Positions 45,899 to 55,752 of a stretch of DNA of 64,000 nucleotides are shown one piece after another (the first letter of the stretch is position 1; each line of letters begins with the position of its first letter). The stretch comes from Chloroflexota bacterium. Its GTDB lineage: Bacteria > Chloroflexota > Chloroflexia > Chloroflexales > Herpetosiphonaceae. The stretch lies in the NCBI GenBank assembly GCA_020161265.1, contig JAIUOC010000001.1, forward strand, positions 868,001 through 932,000, given 5' to 3'. The position numbers and the translations under genes were made by a program. A model generated the notes under the pieces. That model did not search any database and had not been told where the DNA came from. It saw only the letters and a program-made list of their open reading frames with translations.

Positions 45899-45940
45899 CC
45901 CCCTCGCTCGCTCGGCGGGAGAGGGGGCTAGGGGTGAGGG
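45899..45940. repeat. Dispersed GC-rich intergenic repeat
   Basis: CCCCCTC...GAGGGGG arms enclose the text GCTCGCTCGGCG, followed by GCTAGGGGTGAGGG. This type of boilerplate palindromic element is dispersed in many bacterial genomes. It lies in the gap between the glycosyltransferase and the exporter permease. Confidence 0.5.
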
Positions 45941-45947
45941 AGCGCAA

Positions 45948-46709
45948 CTAGGCCACGCCTTGACGAAACGAGCGCACCGCCCAAAAAACACCCAAAAACG
46001 ACAATACGCCCATCACTGCAAACCCTTGCCAAACCGCTGGATGTTCAAGCTGACCAATAAACAAGGCCCGCGAGGCATCAACAGCATAGGCAAATGGATT
46101 AACTCCCGCGACATTGCGAATCCAATCAGGAGCTAAAGTGAGCGGTAGCGTAATGCCTGAAAGCAGTAAAATTGGCAAGATCAAAAAGTTGAGCAACGAG
46201 GCAACTGTGTTTTCATCCTGCAAAATCAGCGCAACCGCATACGAGCATGAAGAAACCAACAAGCCCAGCAGCACCACAATCAACAACGAAAGCGCTACGC
46301 CAGCAGGATCAGCCCGCAAGCCCATAAGCCATGCCACGCCAACCAGCACCAAGGCTTGCAGCAGCAACATCGTGACATCGCGCAGCAAACGCCCAAGCAC
46401 GAGCGCCAACCGACTCAGTGGCGTAACCCGCATGCGCTCAAGCACGCCCGCCCGCAACTCGGCAATAAAGCCAAATACCACAAACAACGAGCCAGTAATA
46501 CCCAACATCACCAGCAAGCCAGGCGTAAAAACCCCGATTGCGCCGCCTTCGGGAAAGCCCTCAGTTCCAGCAATTGGCTCTAACAAGGGCGCAAATAATA
46601 ACAATTGCACCACTGGTTGAAAAAGGCCGACAATCACCATCACTGGGTTGCGCATGGTCATGGTGAGATAATGTTTAAACAGCAGCCATGTATCACGTAG
46701 CGATTGCAT
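45948..46709 (-). CDS. ABC-2 type exporter permease, DrrB-like
   Basis: 253 residues with six hydrophobic segments (NPVMVIVGLFQPVVQLLLFA; GLLVMLGITGSLFVVFGFI; LVSSCSYAVALIL; LLNFLILPILLLSGITLPL; and C-terminal VMGVLSFLGVFWAV). The cytoplasmic ELRAGVLERMRVTPLSRLALVLGR is the usual ABC-2 amphipathic loop. It pairs with the ATPase encoded 14 bases upstream. Together they form a DrrAB-type exporter, often used for self-resistance in antibiotic producers; exported substrate unknown. Confidence 0.92.
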   Translation of the reverse strand: MQSLRDTWLLFKHYLTMTMRNPVMVIVGLFQPVVQLLLFAPLLEPIAGTEGFPEGGAIGVFTPGLLVMLGITGSLFVVFGFIAELRAGVLERMRVTPLSRLALVLGRLLRDVTMLLLQALVLVGVAWLMGLRADPAGVALSLLIVVLLGLLVSSCSYAVALILQDENTVASLLNFLILPILLLSGITLPLTLAPDWIRNVAGVNPFAYAVDASRALFIGQLEHPAVWQGFAVMGVLSFLGVFWAVRSFRQGVA

Positions 46710-46723
46710 TGAATATCCTCGAG

Positions 46724-47689
46724 CTAGTTGGCAGACTCGCGTAATGAACGACCAGTTTGCTTAAGAAAAACATCATCCAGCGAAGGGCGCGAAAGTTCAA
46801 CGGTTTGAACTTGCACATTGGCTTCATCGATCAGCCGCAAAATTAATGGCAAAGCCTCGGAGCCACGGTCAACCACCAAGCGAATTGTTTGCTCAGCATA
46901 TTCCAGCGAATGGATATAGCTCTGCTGTTGCAACAAAGCTTGAACGGTGTGATCGATTTCAGGTTGAAATTGCAAGCCCAAGGTGATCGTATCGCCAACG
47001 ATCTGGCGTTTGAGGGCATCGGGCGTACCTTCAACCACAATCCGACCATCATCAATAATCGCCAAGCGTTGACAGAGTGCATCAGCCTCATCAAGGTAGT
47101 GGGTCGTCATAAAAATCGTTGTGCCCTCGGTATTCAGACGGCGCACCTCAGCCCACAACCAAGCCCGACTTTGCGGATCAAGCGCGGCAGTCGGCTCATC
47201 GAGCAAGAGCAATTTAGGTTTATGCACCATACCCAAGGCCAAATCGAGGCGACGGCGTTGACCACCGGAGTAGCTGCTACTTGGGCGATCGGCAATCTGC
47301 TCAAGATCAAGCGCTGCCAATAATTCTTTGGCTCGCACATCGGCATCGTGAGGGGTTATGCCATAAAAGCGGGCTTGTAGAATCAAATTTTCACGCGCAG
47401 TACAAGCGCCCTCGGCTCCGCCAGCTTGGCTCACATAGCCAATTTTTTCGCGAACCTGGCGCGAATGTTGTAAGAGATCGATACCAGCAATCGTTGCCTG
47501 ACCACTACTTGGCTTGAGCAAGGTCGTCAGCATGCGCATTGTGGTCGTTTTACCGGCCCCGTTCGGCCCGAGAAATCCAAAAATTTCGCCTGCTTGAACA
47601 TTCATCGTCACGCCTTTGACGGCCTCGACTAAGCGTCCACGCACCCGAAAACTTTTGGCCAATTCCTTGGTTTCAAGAATAATCATCAA
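46724..47689 (-). CDS. ABC exporter ATP-binding protein, DrrA-like
   Basis: 321 residues. Walker A LGPNGAGKTTTM, signature SYSGGQRRRLDLAL, Walker B LLLLDEPTAALD, H-loop MTTHYLDEADALC, and a C-terminal ~90-residue extension typical of daunorubicin-resistance ATPases. It powers the DrrB-like permease. The start may be either of two consecutive ATGs. The position beside the glycosyltransferase and PKS/NRPS genes suggests export of the locus product. Confidence 0.93.
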   Translation of the reverse strand: MMIILETKELAKSFRVRGRLVEAVKGVTMNVQAGEIFGFLGPNGAGKTTTMRMLTTLLKPSSGQATIAGIDLLQHSRQVREKIGYVSQAGGAEGACTARENLILQARFYGITPHDADVRAKELLAALDLEQIADRPSSSYSGGQRRRLDLALGMVHKPKLLLLDEPTAALDPQSRAWLWAEVRRLNTEGTTIFMTTHYLDEADALCQRLAIIDDGRIVVEGTPDALKRQIVGDTITLGLQFQPEIDHTVQALLQQQSYIHSLEYAEQTIRLVVDRGSEALPLILRLIDEANVQVQTVELSRPSLDDVFLKQTGRSLRESAN

Positions 47690-47953
47690 GCTGCTCCGTT
47701 GAGGTTCATGTGTGATAGACCGTTTTCAGCATTGGAAGCCTCGACCGCATGATGGAACGAGGAATTGGCGGCAAACGTGATGTTCAGATTAGAACAATTG
47801 TTCACCGAGCAACCTGGTGTTGCAGGTTGATAGTACGCCAGGGGTGAGATGAGGCAGCAGATGGCGCAAGCATATTCATGGCGCTAGCGTCAGCTTCGTT
47901 GCCTAGCTAGCACCCTAGTTGTTTCCCAAATTAGGCCTTGGGATTATTTATGC

Positions 47954-48703
47954 CTATTCAGGTTTATTGGCGTTAACTCGTCGCACGATCTGCATAATCA
48001 AGGTGCTGATGACTCCTGCACCCAGCGAGGCCAAACCAGCTTTGCGGGCAGGACCTTTTGATTGCGCCAGCCCTGATAACATCTGCGAGCAAAGCACACC
48101 CAAAGCAGTTGCAGCCAAGACATCTTGTTGCGAGCGGAAGGTCAAGCGCTGGCGATCGGTTGCCAGCGAAGCCAAAAAGACCCCCAACAAACAGTAGGAA
48201 GAACCAGACATATTTGTCAGCACAGCATCATCGTCAGCTTGGGGCGCAGTCACGAGCAATGGCACAAAAATACCCAGCCGTACCGCTGAAAAAGCGAGAC
48301 TAAACGATTGGAAGCGGGTAGTTGCTGTGCCTAAAATGCTGACGGCAGCACCTTCACGGAGGGCCGCAGCGAGGCTAGGGTGAACCAAGCTATAGCTAAG
48401 AATTCGCCAAACTTGGCCTGTGTTAAGCTGCGATTTTTGAAACGCACCCCAGCCGGCTTTGGTTTCGGCCTCGCTTGAGTTGGCATTCATCAACGCACTC
48501 AGACCACTCAACCCATACAGCACTGCCACCTTGGCTAAACTGTCGGTGACAGGCACCAACAATGCACCAACTGGCAGCAAATCGGCAGCGTCGGTTGATT
48601 CTAGGGCGCTATCGTCAACGGTTGTATGTTCGCTCAGGGCAAAAAGTTGTTTGGTGGCCTGCAAACCCAACCCGATCATGCTTAATCGATCAAATATGTT
48701 CAT
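47954..48703 (-). CDS. Unknown hydrophobic protein
   Basis: About 249 residues starting MNIFDRLSMIGLG. Several moderately hydrophobic, Ala/Leu/Ser-rich segments (LAKVAVLYGLSGLSALM; SLAFSAVRLGIFVPLLV; YCLLGVFLASLA; a glycine-rich stretch near the end), with few charged positions. This could be a small membrane protein or an amphipathic helical one. I do not recognise the family. GAGGAG lies 13 bases before the ATG. It is on the same strand as the exporter, 265 bases upstream, facing the large regulatory gap. Confidence 0.6.
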   Translation of the reverse strand: MNIFDRLSMIGLGLQATKQLFALSEHTTVDDSALESTDAADLLPVGALLVPVTDSLAKVAVLYGLSGLSALMNANSSEAETKAGWGAFQKSQLNTGQVWRILSYSLVHPSLAAALREGAAVSILGTATTRFQSFSLAFSAVRLGIFVPLLVTAPQADDDAVLTNMSGSSYCLLGVFLASLATDRQRLTFRSQQDVLAATALGVLCSQMLSGLAQSKGPARKAGLASLGAGVISTLIMQIVRRVNANKPE

Positions 48704-49471
48704 GCTGTTGTTGCTACTCCTCAATCGATTGGCTAGCTAAATCAACTAACGTCATCAAATTGCTGATCTGCCAGTGGCAAAACCAAAGGACAGGATTTGG
48801 GATCACAACCCAAGCTGGGGCAAAAATGTTGTTTTGTGATGCAGCTTTGGCGAATCGTGGCGATTGCACATCAGTCTATAGACCGATAAATCGATCGATA
48901 ACTGATTAAATCGTACAATGTAAAGCTTAATTGATCAGCAACTACTTGGAAGATGTTTTACGATCGATTTTTAGGATGACTTCTGGCAAATAGTCGCAAA
49001 ATTAATGAGTCTTAGGGCTGATTTATGTTGCTGACGATACATCAACAAATTAAGCTTAAATTTAACGAATCTTCGCACACAGCGTGGATAATAACCTAAG
49101 AAAATAAATTATGCAAGAACCCCAAATCTACTGCATATACATGCTCAATCAAATCACAAGCATGCCTAGATATATTTTAATCTGCCTTGACAATGTTAAT
49201 GAACTCTAACTATAATAGGCGCGTTGTAAGTCAGCTGTGCTAAAAATCGTTGATCGAACTAGGCTTGTGTTAATCTCTTAACCTCAAGTTAACTCGACTT
49301 AACAAATAAAATAGTACAGTTTAGGGCTTCACAATCAGCTCATTATAAATAGCAAACTCTCCTGTTTAATCAAGGTAAATCCTCTTATTTCATCCTACTC
49401 CTTTACCAAGATAACAGATACCCAGGCTTTTTATTTAACGATGTAAATGTATATAGCTACAGCTAAATTTA

Positions 49472-49522
49472 GATAGTTTGCACAATAACTCGTGGAAACT
49501 TTTTTGGATAGTTTGTACAATA
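49472..49522. promoter_or_regulatory. Direct repeat pair GATAGTTTGNACAATA
   Basis: GATAGTTTGCACAATA at 49472-49487 and GATAGTTTGTACAATA at 49507-49522, differing at one base, 35 bases start to start. The spacing (about 3.3 helical turns) and similarity suggest tandem activator or repressor sites for the PKS operon. Confidence 0.55.
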
Positions 49523-49708
49523 TGGGTTTACTCGAATAGCTTTACAGCATTAGATTATTAATCAGAATGAAACTTCAATATCATACCGATCAATACAGTT
49601 TCATAAACCTATATTGTTATAAATTAATTATTCAGAATTTACATTGAGTAAATTTATTCAATTTTACTTAATTATAACATCATTAAGTTATTTATTACCA
49701 TAAAACCC

Positions 49709-49752
49709 GAATCTTAATCTAATAGAAATTACTTATTTATTAGATAAGATTC
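49709..49752. promoter_or_regulatory. Long AT-rich inverted repeat
   Basis: GAATCTTAATCTAATA and TATTAGATAAGATTC pair over 15 positions with one bulged A and a 13-base loop. About 165 bases upstream of the PKS start; possible operator or leader structure. Confidence 0.45.
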
Positions 49753-49773
49753 AGATCGTCTTAGGTATATTAA

Positions 49774-49800
49774 TTCTGATACTTCTGGCAAGTATCAGAA
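49774..49800 (+). promoter_or_regulatory. Perfect 11-bp hairpin in the PKS leader
   Basis: TTCTGATACTT-CTGGC-AAGTATCAGAA. There is no T tract after it, so it is unlikely to be a plain terminator. It lies 117 bases before the PKS start and may act in the leader RNA or as an operator. Confidence 0.5.
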
Positions 49801-49916
49801 GCTTAACAGTTCAATACATATAAAGACCGATTTCAATCTGATGTAACTTCCAGTATATAGATGCTCACAACTTCGATTAAACCTTATCGCACAATGCTAC
49901 ATTACAGAGGATGACT

Positions 49917-52900
49917 ATGAACAACCTACCATCTGGAACGGATAGCATCAAGCCTGAAACAATCGAAACAACCGCAGAAATATTAACTGAGTGGTTAGTA
50001 AATCACTTTTGTACCTATTTAAACGTTTCCTCGAATGAAATTGATGTGCGCTTGCCTTTTGCGCACTATCAAATCGATTCAATCCAAGCGCTTAGTTTAA
50101 TCAGTAAGCTTGAGCAATTTCTAGGGCGTTCGCTCTCACCAACATTGCTTTGGGATTATCCGAGCATTGCAACGTTGGTTCCAGCGCTGATCGGCACTGA
50201 ACAGCCTGAAGTCGCAATCGTGGCTGATTCCGACCAAAATGCTGATGCAATTGCCATTATCGGCATGAGTTGTCGCTTTCCTGGTGCTCGCAATTTGGCC
50301 GAATACTGGGATTTATTGATTAACGGTCGCGATGCAATTACCGAAATTCCTGCCGAGCGTTGGAATTTAGAGGCCGTGTATAACCCCGATCGCAGTGTGC
50401 CCGGCACGATGTACACCCGTTGGGGTGGCTTTGTTGATCAGCCTGATTATTTCGATGCAGGCTTTTTTGGCATCTCGCCGCGAGAGGCCATTCACCTTGA
50501 CCCACAACAGCGCATGTTGTTGGAGTGCACATGGGAAGCCTTCGAAGATGCTGGTCAATCGCCACAAGCCTTGGCTGGCAGCAAAACTGGGGTGTTTATT
50601 GCTTCAGTCAGCGAAGATTATGGCCGAATTTTATTCAGCCACCCCGAAATTATCGATGCCTACACTGGCCCAGGCACGGCCCACAGCATTTTGGCCAATC
50701 GGCTCTCATATGTGCTGAATTTGCAAGGCCCAAGCATCAACATCAACACAGCTTGCTCGGGATCACTCGTCGCAATTCATATGGCCTGCCAAGCATTGCA
50801 AACGGGCGAAGCCGATCTGGTGGTTGCTGGCGGGGTCAATGCCAGCTTGTTGCCTGATGGCAATCTATTTTTCTCTAAAGCTGGAGCCTTATCGCCCGAT
50901 GGCCGCTGCAAAACCTTCGATGCTCGCGCCAATGGAATTGTGCGTAGCGACGGCGCAGGCATTGTAATTCTCAAGCCTTTGCAAAAAGCCTTGGCCGATG
51001 GCAACCCAATTTATGCAGTCATTCGTGGCAGCGCCGTCAATAGCGATGGCCGTACCAACGGGATTATGGCTCCCAACCGTCAATCGCAAGAGGTTGTACT
51101 GCAAGAAGCCTATCGCCGCGCTGGAGTTAATCCCGCGACAGTGCAGTATATCGAAGCCCATGGCACGGGCACAAGCCTTGGCGATGTGATCGAGGCCCAA
51201 GCACTTGGCGCAGTTTTGGCAGTTGGACGCTCAGCCCAACAACCCTGTGCGCTTGGCTCGGTCAAAACCAATATTGGCCACAGCGAATCAGCAGCAGGCA
51301 TTGCAGGGGTGATCAAGGTGGCACTGGCAATGAAACATCAGCTCTTGCCGGCAAGTTTACACTTTGAAACTCCCAACCCCATGATTCCGTTTGAGGAACT
51401 CCGCTTGCAGGTTCAAGCCCAACGTGGGCCATGGCCCAATGCTAGCGGCCCGCTCTTAGCAGGGGTTAGTGGCTTTGGTTTTGGCGGTACAAACGCTCAC
51501 GTGGTGCTCGAATCGGCTCCAATTCGCGAAACCCAAAGCCCAAATATCAACGATGCTTGGCCATTGTTATTGCCATTATCAGCCCAAAGCGAGCCAGCCT
51601 TATGGCAACTTGCAGCCCGCTATGCCAGCCAAATTGCCGCCGCTAGCCCGAGCGAAGTTGCCAATATTTGCTATAGCGCTAGCGTTGGGCGCAGCCAGCT
51701 TGATCATCGCCTTGCCGCATATGCAGCCAGCCCAGCCTTGCTTGCCGAACAGCTCAACGATTTTGCTGAGGGTCGCTCCGTCACTGGTTTGATCACCCAA
51801 GATCGTTCGCAAGCCCACAAATTGGTTTGGGTCTTTTCAGGCCAAGGCTCGCATTGGGTTGGCATGGGGCGCGGTCTGCTTGGCCAACAACCAATCTTCC
51901 GCCAAACCCTCGAAGCTTGCGATCAAGCCTTCGCTAATTATGCTGGTTGGTCGTTGATCGCAGCCTTGCTCGATGATCAAGCTGCTGAGCAGATCAACCA
52001 AACGGATCGTGCTCAACCGCTGATTTTTGCCTTGCAAGTCAGTCTCGCCGCGCTTTGGCGATCATGGGGCATTACTCCGGCGGCGATTGTTGGGCATAGT
52101 TTAGGCGAGGTCGCTGCGGCCTATGTCAGTGGTGTGCTAACGCTCGATGAAGCGGTACAAGTGGTTTACCATCGCAGCCGTTTGATGAAGCAAGTTGCTG
52201 GCAAAGGCAAAACTGCCGCCGTCGAATTGACCTTCGAGCAAGCCCGCTTGCTGTTGGTTGGCCGCGAACAACAGGTAGCAATTGCTGGCATCAATAGCCC
52301 AACCTCGTGTATTCTGGCGGGCGATCCGAGCACGTTGGAGCAATTAGTTGCCTCGTTGCAGCATAACGATGTGTTTGCTCGCTTGGTGCGCGGGGTTGAT
52401 ATTGCCTTTCATAGCCCACAGATGGAGCCACTAGTTCCTGAATTAAACGCCGCTTTGGCCCAGCTCAAACCACAAGCGCCCATGATTCCCTTGGTTTCAA
52501 CCGTGACTGGCACGTTTGCCGAGCAAGCGCTCTACAGCGAGGGTTATTGGGGCCGCAATCTGCGTGAACCATTCTTGTTTGCCACTGCGATCAAAAGTTT
52601 GCTCGACAAGGGCTTCGATACATTTTTGGAAGTCAGCCCACACCCGGTTTTGGGTGAATCGATGTTGCGCAGCATCCAACACTTCAAGCAGTCAGCCCAA
52701 GTGTTTAGCTCGTTACGCCGCGATCAAGCTGAATTGGATTTGCTGTTTGAGACACTTGGGCGGCTATTCGTGGCTGGCTATAGCCCTGATTGGCAGCAGG
52801 TTTATCCCGAGCCACGTCAGCGCAGCGCTTTGCCAAACTATCCCTGGCAACGTGAACGCTACTGGTTCGATCAGCTTTTGCCAGCAACGAGCAATCAAAC

Positions 52901-55736
52901 GTCGGCCCGTGGTGGGTTTGTGCCAGCGCTCTTAGCCGGCAACCTTAAGGCCATACCCAGTGCTCAACACCCGTTGCTCGGTATTTCGATCAGCTCGGCG
53001 GTCAATCAAAGCCAGTTCTGGCAAACCAATTTAGCCGCCAATTATCCGGCTTATTTGGCCGACCATGTGGTGCAAGAACAGGTGTTGTTGCCTGGCGCGG
53101 CCTATGTTGAGATGATCATTGCCGCCCTGCGGAGTCGTGGCCAACACCATGTCACAATCAATAACTTGGTGTTCAAACAGCCATTGATCTTGCCAAACCA
53201 AGGCCAATGCACCGTCCAACTGGTGTGCAACGCTGATGATAATGGCGTTAATCTCCAAATTTTGAGCCAAGCCGCCGAGCCAGATAGCCCTTGGGAATTG
53301 CATGCAACCGCCAATGCGATTGATAATGCCACACCTGTAAATCATTCAGCCTATCTTGCCCTCGACGAATTGCAAGCCCGTTGTGCCGAAAGCGTCGCAG
53401 TGAGTGAGCATTATGCTCGCATGCAAGCAGTGCAATTGGTGTATGGCCCAGCCTTTCAATCGCTCAGCCAAATTTGGCGCGGCGAGGCTGAGGCTTTGGC
53501 CCAATTGCAACTAGCGCCAGCAATCGGCCAACTTGCCCAGCACGATCAGCTGCATCCAGCGTTACTCGATGCTACCTTCCAGCTCGTCGCGGTGATGCTC
53601 GCCCAACATACCAACGATCAAACCTACTTGCCAATTGCGATTGAGCGCTTGAATGTGCTTGATCGAATTCCTGCCGAAGCTTGGTGTCATGCGGTGTTGC
53701 GCTCGGCTCCTGCTGATGAAACCCTGATGTATGAAGCGGATTTGGTGATTGCTGATGCCCAAGGGCGAGTTGTGGTAGAAATTGCTGGCTTGAAGTTATT
53801 CCAAGTGGCTGCCGCGCGGAGTGCCAACCAGCCCCAACAAGCGTTGTATGACTATCGTTGGCAACCGTTCGAAAGCCAAACTACTGAGCATCCCGCTGAA
53901 CGTTGGCTGATTTTGGCCAATACCCACGATCAATTTGCCAAACAGTTGAGCAACGGCTTGGCAGCCCATGGTCAGCAGGTCGATTGCCTCGAACAATCAA
54001 TTGAAGCCGCCAGCTTAGGCGATTGGCTCAAAACCCAGTTGCAAGCCAATTATCAGCAGATCGTTTGTTTATGGCCACTGGCCGCCAGTAATGATCAAGC
54101 GCCAGTCGCTAGCGCAACCCAGCAAAGCTTGGCAATGTTAACCCTGCTGCAAACGCTCAGCGATTCAAGCAGTGCTACGCCGCGCTTGTGGTGTGTCACA
54201 CGCGGCGCACAGGCCGTGCTCGATCACGAAGTTATTAATCTGGCACAAGCACCGCTGTGGGGCATGCTGCGCAGCGCCGCCTTAGAACACCCCGAACTAG
54301 CGCCAAGCTTGATCGACCTTGCACCAATGACTGAAAGCAATGAAGCAACCCAACTCGCCAAGACGTTATTGCAACGTGCCAATGAACATCAACAGGCCTT
54401 GCGCAATCAACAGCAGTTGGTAGCTCGCTTGCAACAACGCTCAGTCAGCAAGTCAAGCCCGCTCAAGTTGAGCAATCAAGCGGCTTATTTGATTACTGGT
54501 GGTAGCGGTGGTTTGGGCCTGGAGATTGCCCATTGGATGCTGGCCAAGGGCGCGAGCAATTTGATTATCCTTGGTCGCCGACCCTTACAGCCAAGCCATA
54601 ACGCCGTATCCGAGCAGCAATCACAGCTTGTAAATGCGCTTAGCCAACTCGAACAAGCTGGGGCAAACCTGCGCTACGCCGCAATCAACGTGGCCGATCA
54701 GGCGGCCTTGGCCGAATTTTTGCAGCAGTATCGCGCCGAAACTGGCCTTGCCATTCGCGGGATTGTGCATGCTGCGGGTGTGCTTGATGATCAAATGCTC
54801 TATCGCATGGAGCCAAGTGCCCTGACCAGCGTTTTTGCGCCCAAAGTTGCTGGCGCATGGGCCTTGCACGAAGTTTTCAGCCAAGAACCACTTGATTTTA
54901 TGATCTTCTGTTCATCGCTGGCGGCCAGCATTGGCTCGGTTGGTCAAGCGCATTATGCCGCCGCCAACAGCTTTATGGATAGCCTGGCAGCCTATCGTCA
55001 CAGCCAAGGCTTGGCTGGGCTAAGCATTAATTGGGGGCCATGGGCCGAGGTGGGAATGGCCGCCAAGCTCAATCCACAATTATTTGAAGCCCATGGCGTG
55101 CAATTACTGCAACCTCAACAAGCTTTAGTTGCAATGGAGCAACTGATCAACGATCAAGCAATTCAGACGACGATTGCTGAGATCGATTGGGCAACGTGGC
55201 TCAAAAGTAATCAGGTTGTCGCAACCCTACCCTTCTTTGCGGCACTTGCGCCGTCAGCCACCATTGCTCAAACAGCCAGCAATGCAACCCAAGAGCATGA
55301 ATTTCGCCAACGGGTTTTACAGACCCAGCCCAGCGAACGTCAAGCGTTGATAACTCAACAACTCAAACAATTGATTGCCAAGGTTATGCAGCTTGAGCCA
55401 TCAAAACTGGACAGCCAACTAGCACTCCATACCCTCGGCCTCGACTCGATTATGGCAATTGAACTCAAAACCAGCATTAGCCAAAATCTTGGCGTAACCT
55501 TGTCGGTTGCCTATCTGATTCAGGGTCCCAGCATTGATGAAATTGTTGCCAATGTCAATCAACAACTATCCCTAGAACTATCATCGGAGATGTTTGCATC
55601 GCCTGAAACCCGCGATGATGCGCTTCAGGTGCTACTTGAACAAGTACAGCAAAGCGATCACGACCAGATCGCTCAAATACTTGCTGAATTAGAACAACTC
55701 TCCACTGATGAGGCTAAATCTCGTCTGGTTGGGTGA
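49917..55736 (+). CDS. Type I modular PKS: ACP-KS-AT-DH-KR-ACP
   Basis: About 1,939 residues; the ATG at 49917 has AGAGG six bases upstream (ATG at 49911 is the alternative). Domains: N-terminal carrier ~20-95 with QIDSIQAL; KS ~110-530 with Cys ~279 (TACSGS), EAHGTGT and NIGHSES; AT ~635-940 with GHSLGE and IAFHSP, suggesting malonyl-CoA; DH ~1020-1290 with H-V-V-Q-E-Q-V-L-L-P (the usual Gly is Glu) and LHPALLDATFQ; KR ~1520-1710 with GGSGGLG and LDD, a B-type signature, plus catalytic Ser/Tyr; C-terminal carrier ~1815-1880 with GLDSIMAIEL. No ER or TE, so one extension gives an enoyl chain. The leading carrier domain suggests loading of a starter in trans. Followed 16 bases later by the NRPS gene. 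Confidence 0.95.
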   Translation: MNNLPSGTDSIKPETIETTAEILTEWLVNHFCTYLNVSSNEIDVRLPFAHYQIDSIQALSLISKLEQFLGRSLSPTLLWDYPSIATLVPALIGTEQPEVAIVADSDQNADAIAIIGMSCRFPGARNLAEYWDLLINGRDAITEIPAERWNLEAVYNPDRSVPGTMYTRWGGFVDQPDYFDAGFFGISPREAIHLDPQQRMLLECTWEAFEDAGQSPQALAGSKTGVFIASVSEDYGRILFSHPEIIDAYTGPGTAHSILANRLSYVLNLQGPSININTACSGSLVAIHMACQALQTGEADLVVAGGVNASLLPDGNLFFSKAGALSPDGRCKTFDARANGIVRSDGAGIVILKPLQKALADGNPIYAVIRGSAVNSDGRTNGIMAPNRQSQEVVLQEAYRRAGVNPATVQYIEAHGTGTSLGDVIEAQALGAVLAVGRSAQQPCALGSVKTNIGHSESAAGIAGVIKVALAMKHQLLPASLHFETPNPMIPFEELRLQVQAQRGPWPNASGPLLAGVSGFGFGGTNAHVVLESAPIRETQSPNINDAWPLLLPLSAQSEPALWQLAARYASQIAAASPSEVANICYSASVGRSQLDHRLAAYAASPALLAEQLNDFAEGRSVTGLITQDRSQAHKLVWVFSGQGSHWVGMGRGLLGQQPIFRQTLEACDQAFANYAGWSLIAALLDDQAAEQINQTDRAQPLIFALQVSLAALWRSWGITPAAIVGHSLGEVAAAYVSGVLTLDEAVQVVYHRSRLMKQVAGKGKTAAVELTFEQARLLLVGREQQVAIAGINSPTSCILAGDPSTLEQLVASLQHNDVFARLVRGVDIAFHSPQMEPLVPELNAALAQLKPQAPMIPLVSTVTGTFAEQALYSEGYWGRNLREPFLFATAIKSLLDKGFDTFLEVSPHPVLGESMLRSIQHFKQSAQVFSSLRRDQAELDLLFETLGRLFVAGYSPDWQQVYPEPRQRSALPNYPWQRERYWFDQLLPATSNQTSARGGFVPALLAGNLKAIPSAQHPLLGISISSAVNQSQFWQTNLAANYPAYLADHVVQEQVLLPGAAYVEMIIAALRSRGQHHVTINNLVFKQPLILPNQGQCTVQLVCNADDNGVNLQILSQAAEPDSPWELHATANAIDNATPVNHSAYLALDELQARCAESVAVSEHYARMQAVQLVYGPAFQSLSQIWRGEAEALAQLQLAPAIGQLAQHDQLHPALLDATFQLVAVMLAQHTNDQTYLPIAIERLNVLDRIPAEAWCHAVLRSAPADETLMYEADLVIADAQGRVVVEIAGLKLFQVAAARSANQPQQALYDYRWQPFESQTTEHPAERWLILANTHDQFAKQLSNGLAAHGQQVDCLEQSIEAASLGDWLKTQLQANYQQIVCLWPLAASNDQAPVASATQQSLAMLTLLQTLSDSSSATPRLWCVTRGAQAVLDHEVINLAQAPLWGMLRSAALEHPELAPSLIDLAPMTESNEATQLAKTLLQRANEHQQALRNQQQLVARLQQRSVSKSSPLKLSNQAAYLITGGSGGLGLEIAHWMLAKGASNLIILGRRPLQPSHNAVSEQQSQLVNALSQLEQAGANLRYAAINVADQAALAEFLQQYRAETGLAIRGIVHAAGVLDDQMLYRMEPSALTSVFAPKVAGAWALHEVFSQEPLDFMIFCSSLAASIGSVGQAHYAAANSFMDSLAAYRHSQGLAGLSINWGPWAEVGMAAKLNPQLFEAHGVQLLQPQQALVAMEQLINDQAIQTTIAEIDWATWLKSNQVVATLPFFAALAPSATIAQTASNATQEHEFRQRVLQTQPSERQALITQQLKQLIAKVMQLEPSKLDSQLALHTLGLDSIMAIELKTSISQNLGVTLSVAYLIQGPSIDEIVANVNQQLSLELSSEMFASPETRDDALQVLLEQVQQSDHDQIAQILAELEQLSTDEAKSRLVG

Positions 55737-55752
55737 GGTATGGAGATTTCAC

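Larger units (their letters stand above)
48704..49916. other. 1.2-kb AT-rich non-coding region upstream of the PKS
   Basis: No convincing gene on either strand. The right half is markedly AT-rich compared with the genes around it. It contains a 16-base direct repeat pair, a long imperfect inverted repeat and a perfect 11-bp hairpin (listed separately). These sit where the PKS promoter and leader should be. It most likely controls the biosynthetic genes on one or both strands. Confidence 0.6.

Noticed and set aside
46114-46620. A 168-codon plus-strand reading frame rich in Ser/Thr/Pro
   Set aside because: Antisense to the ABC-2 permease; low-complexity composition reflects the opposite strand of hydrophobic codons.
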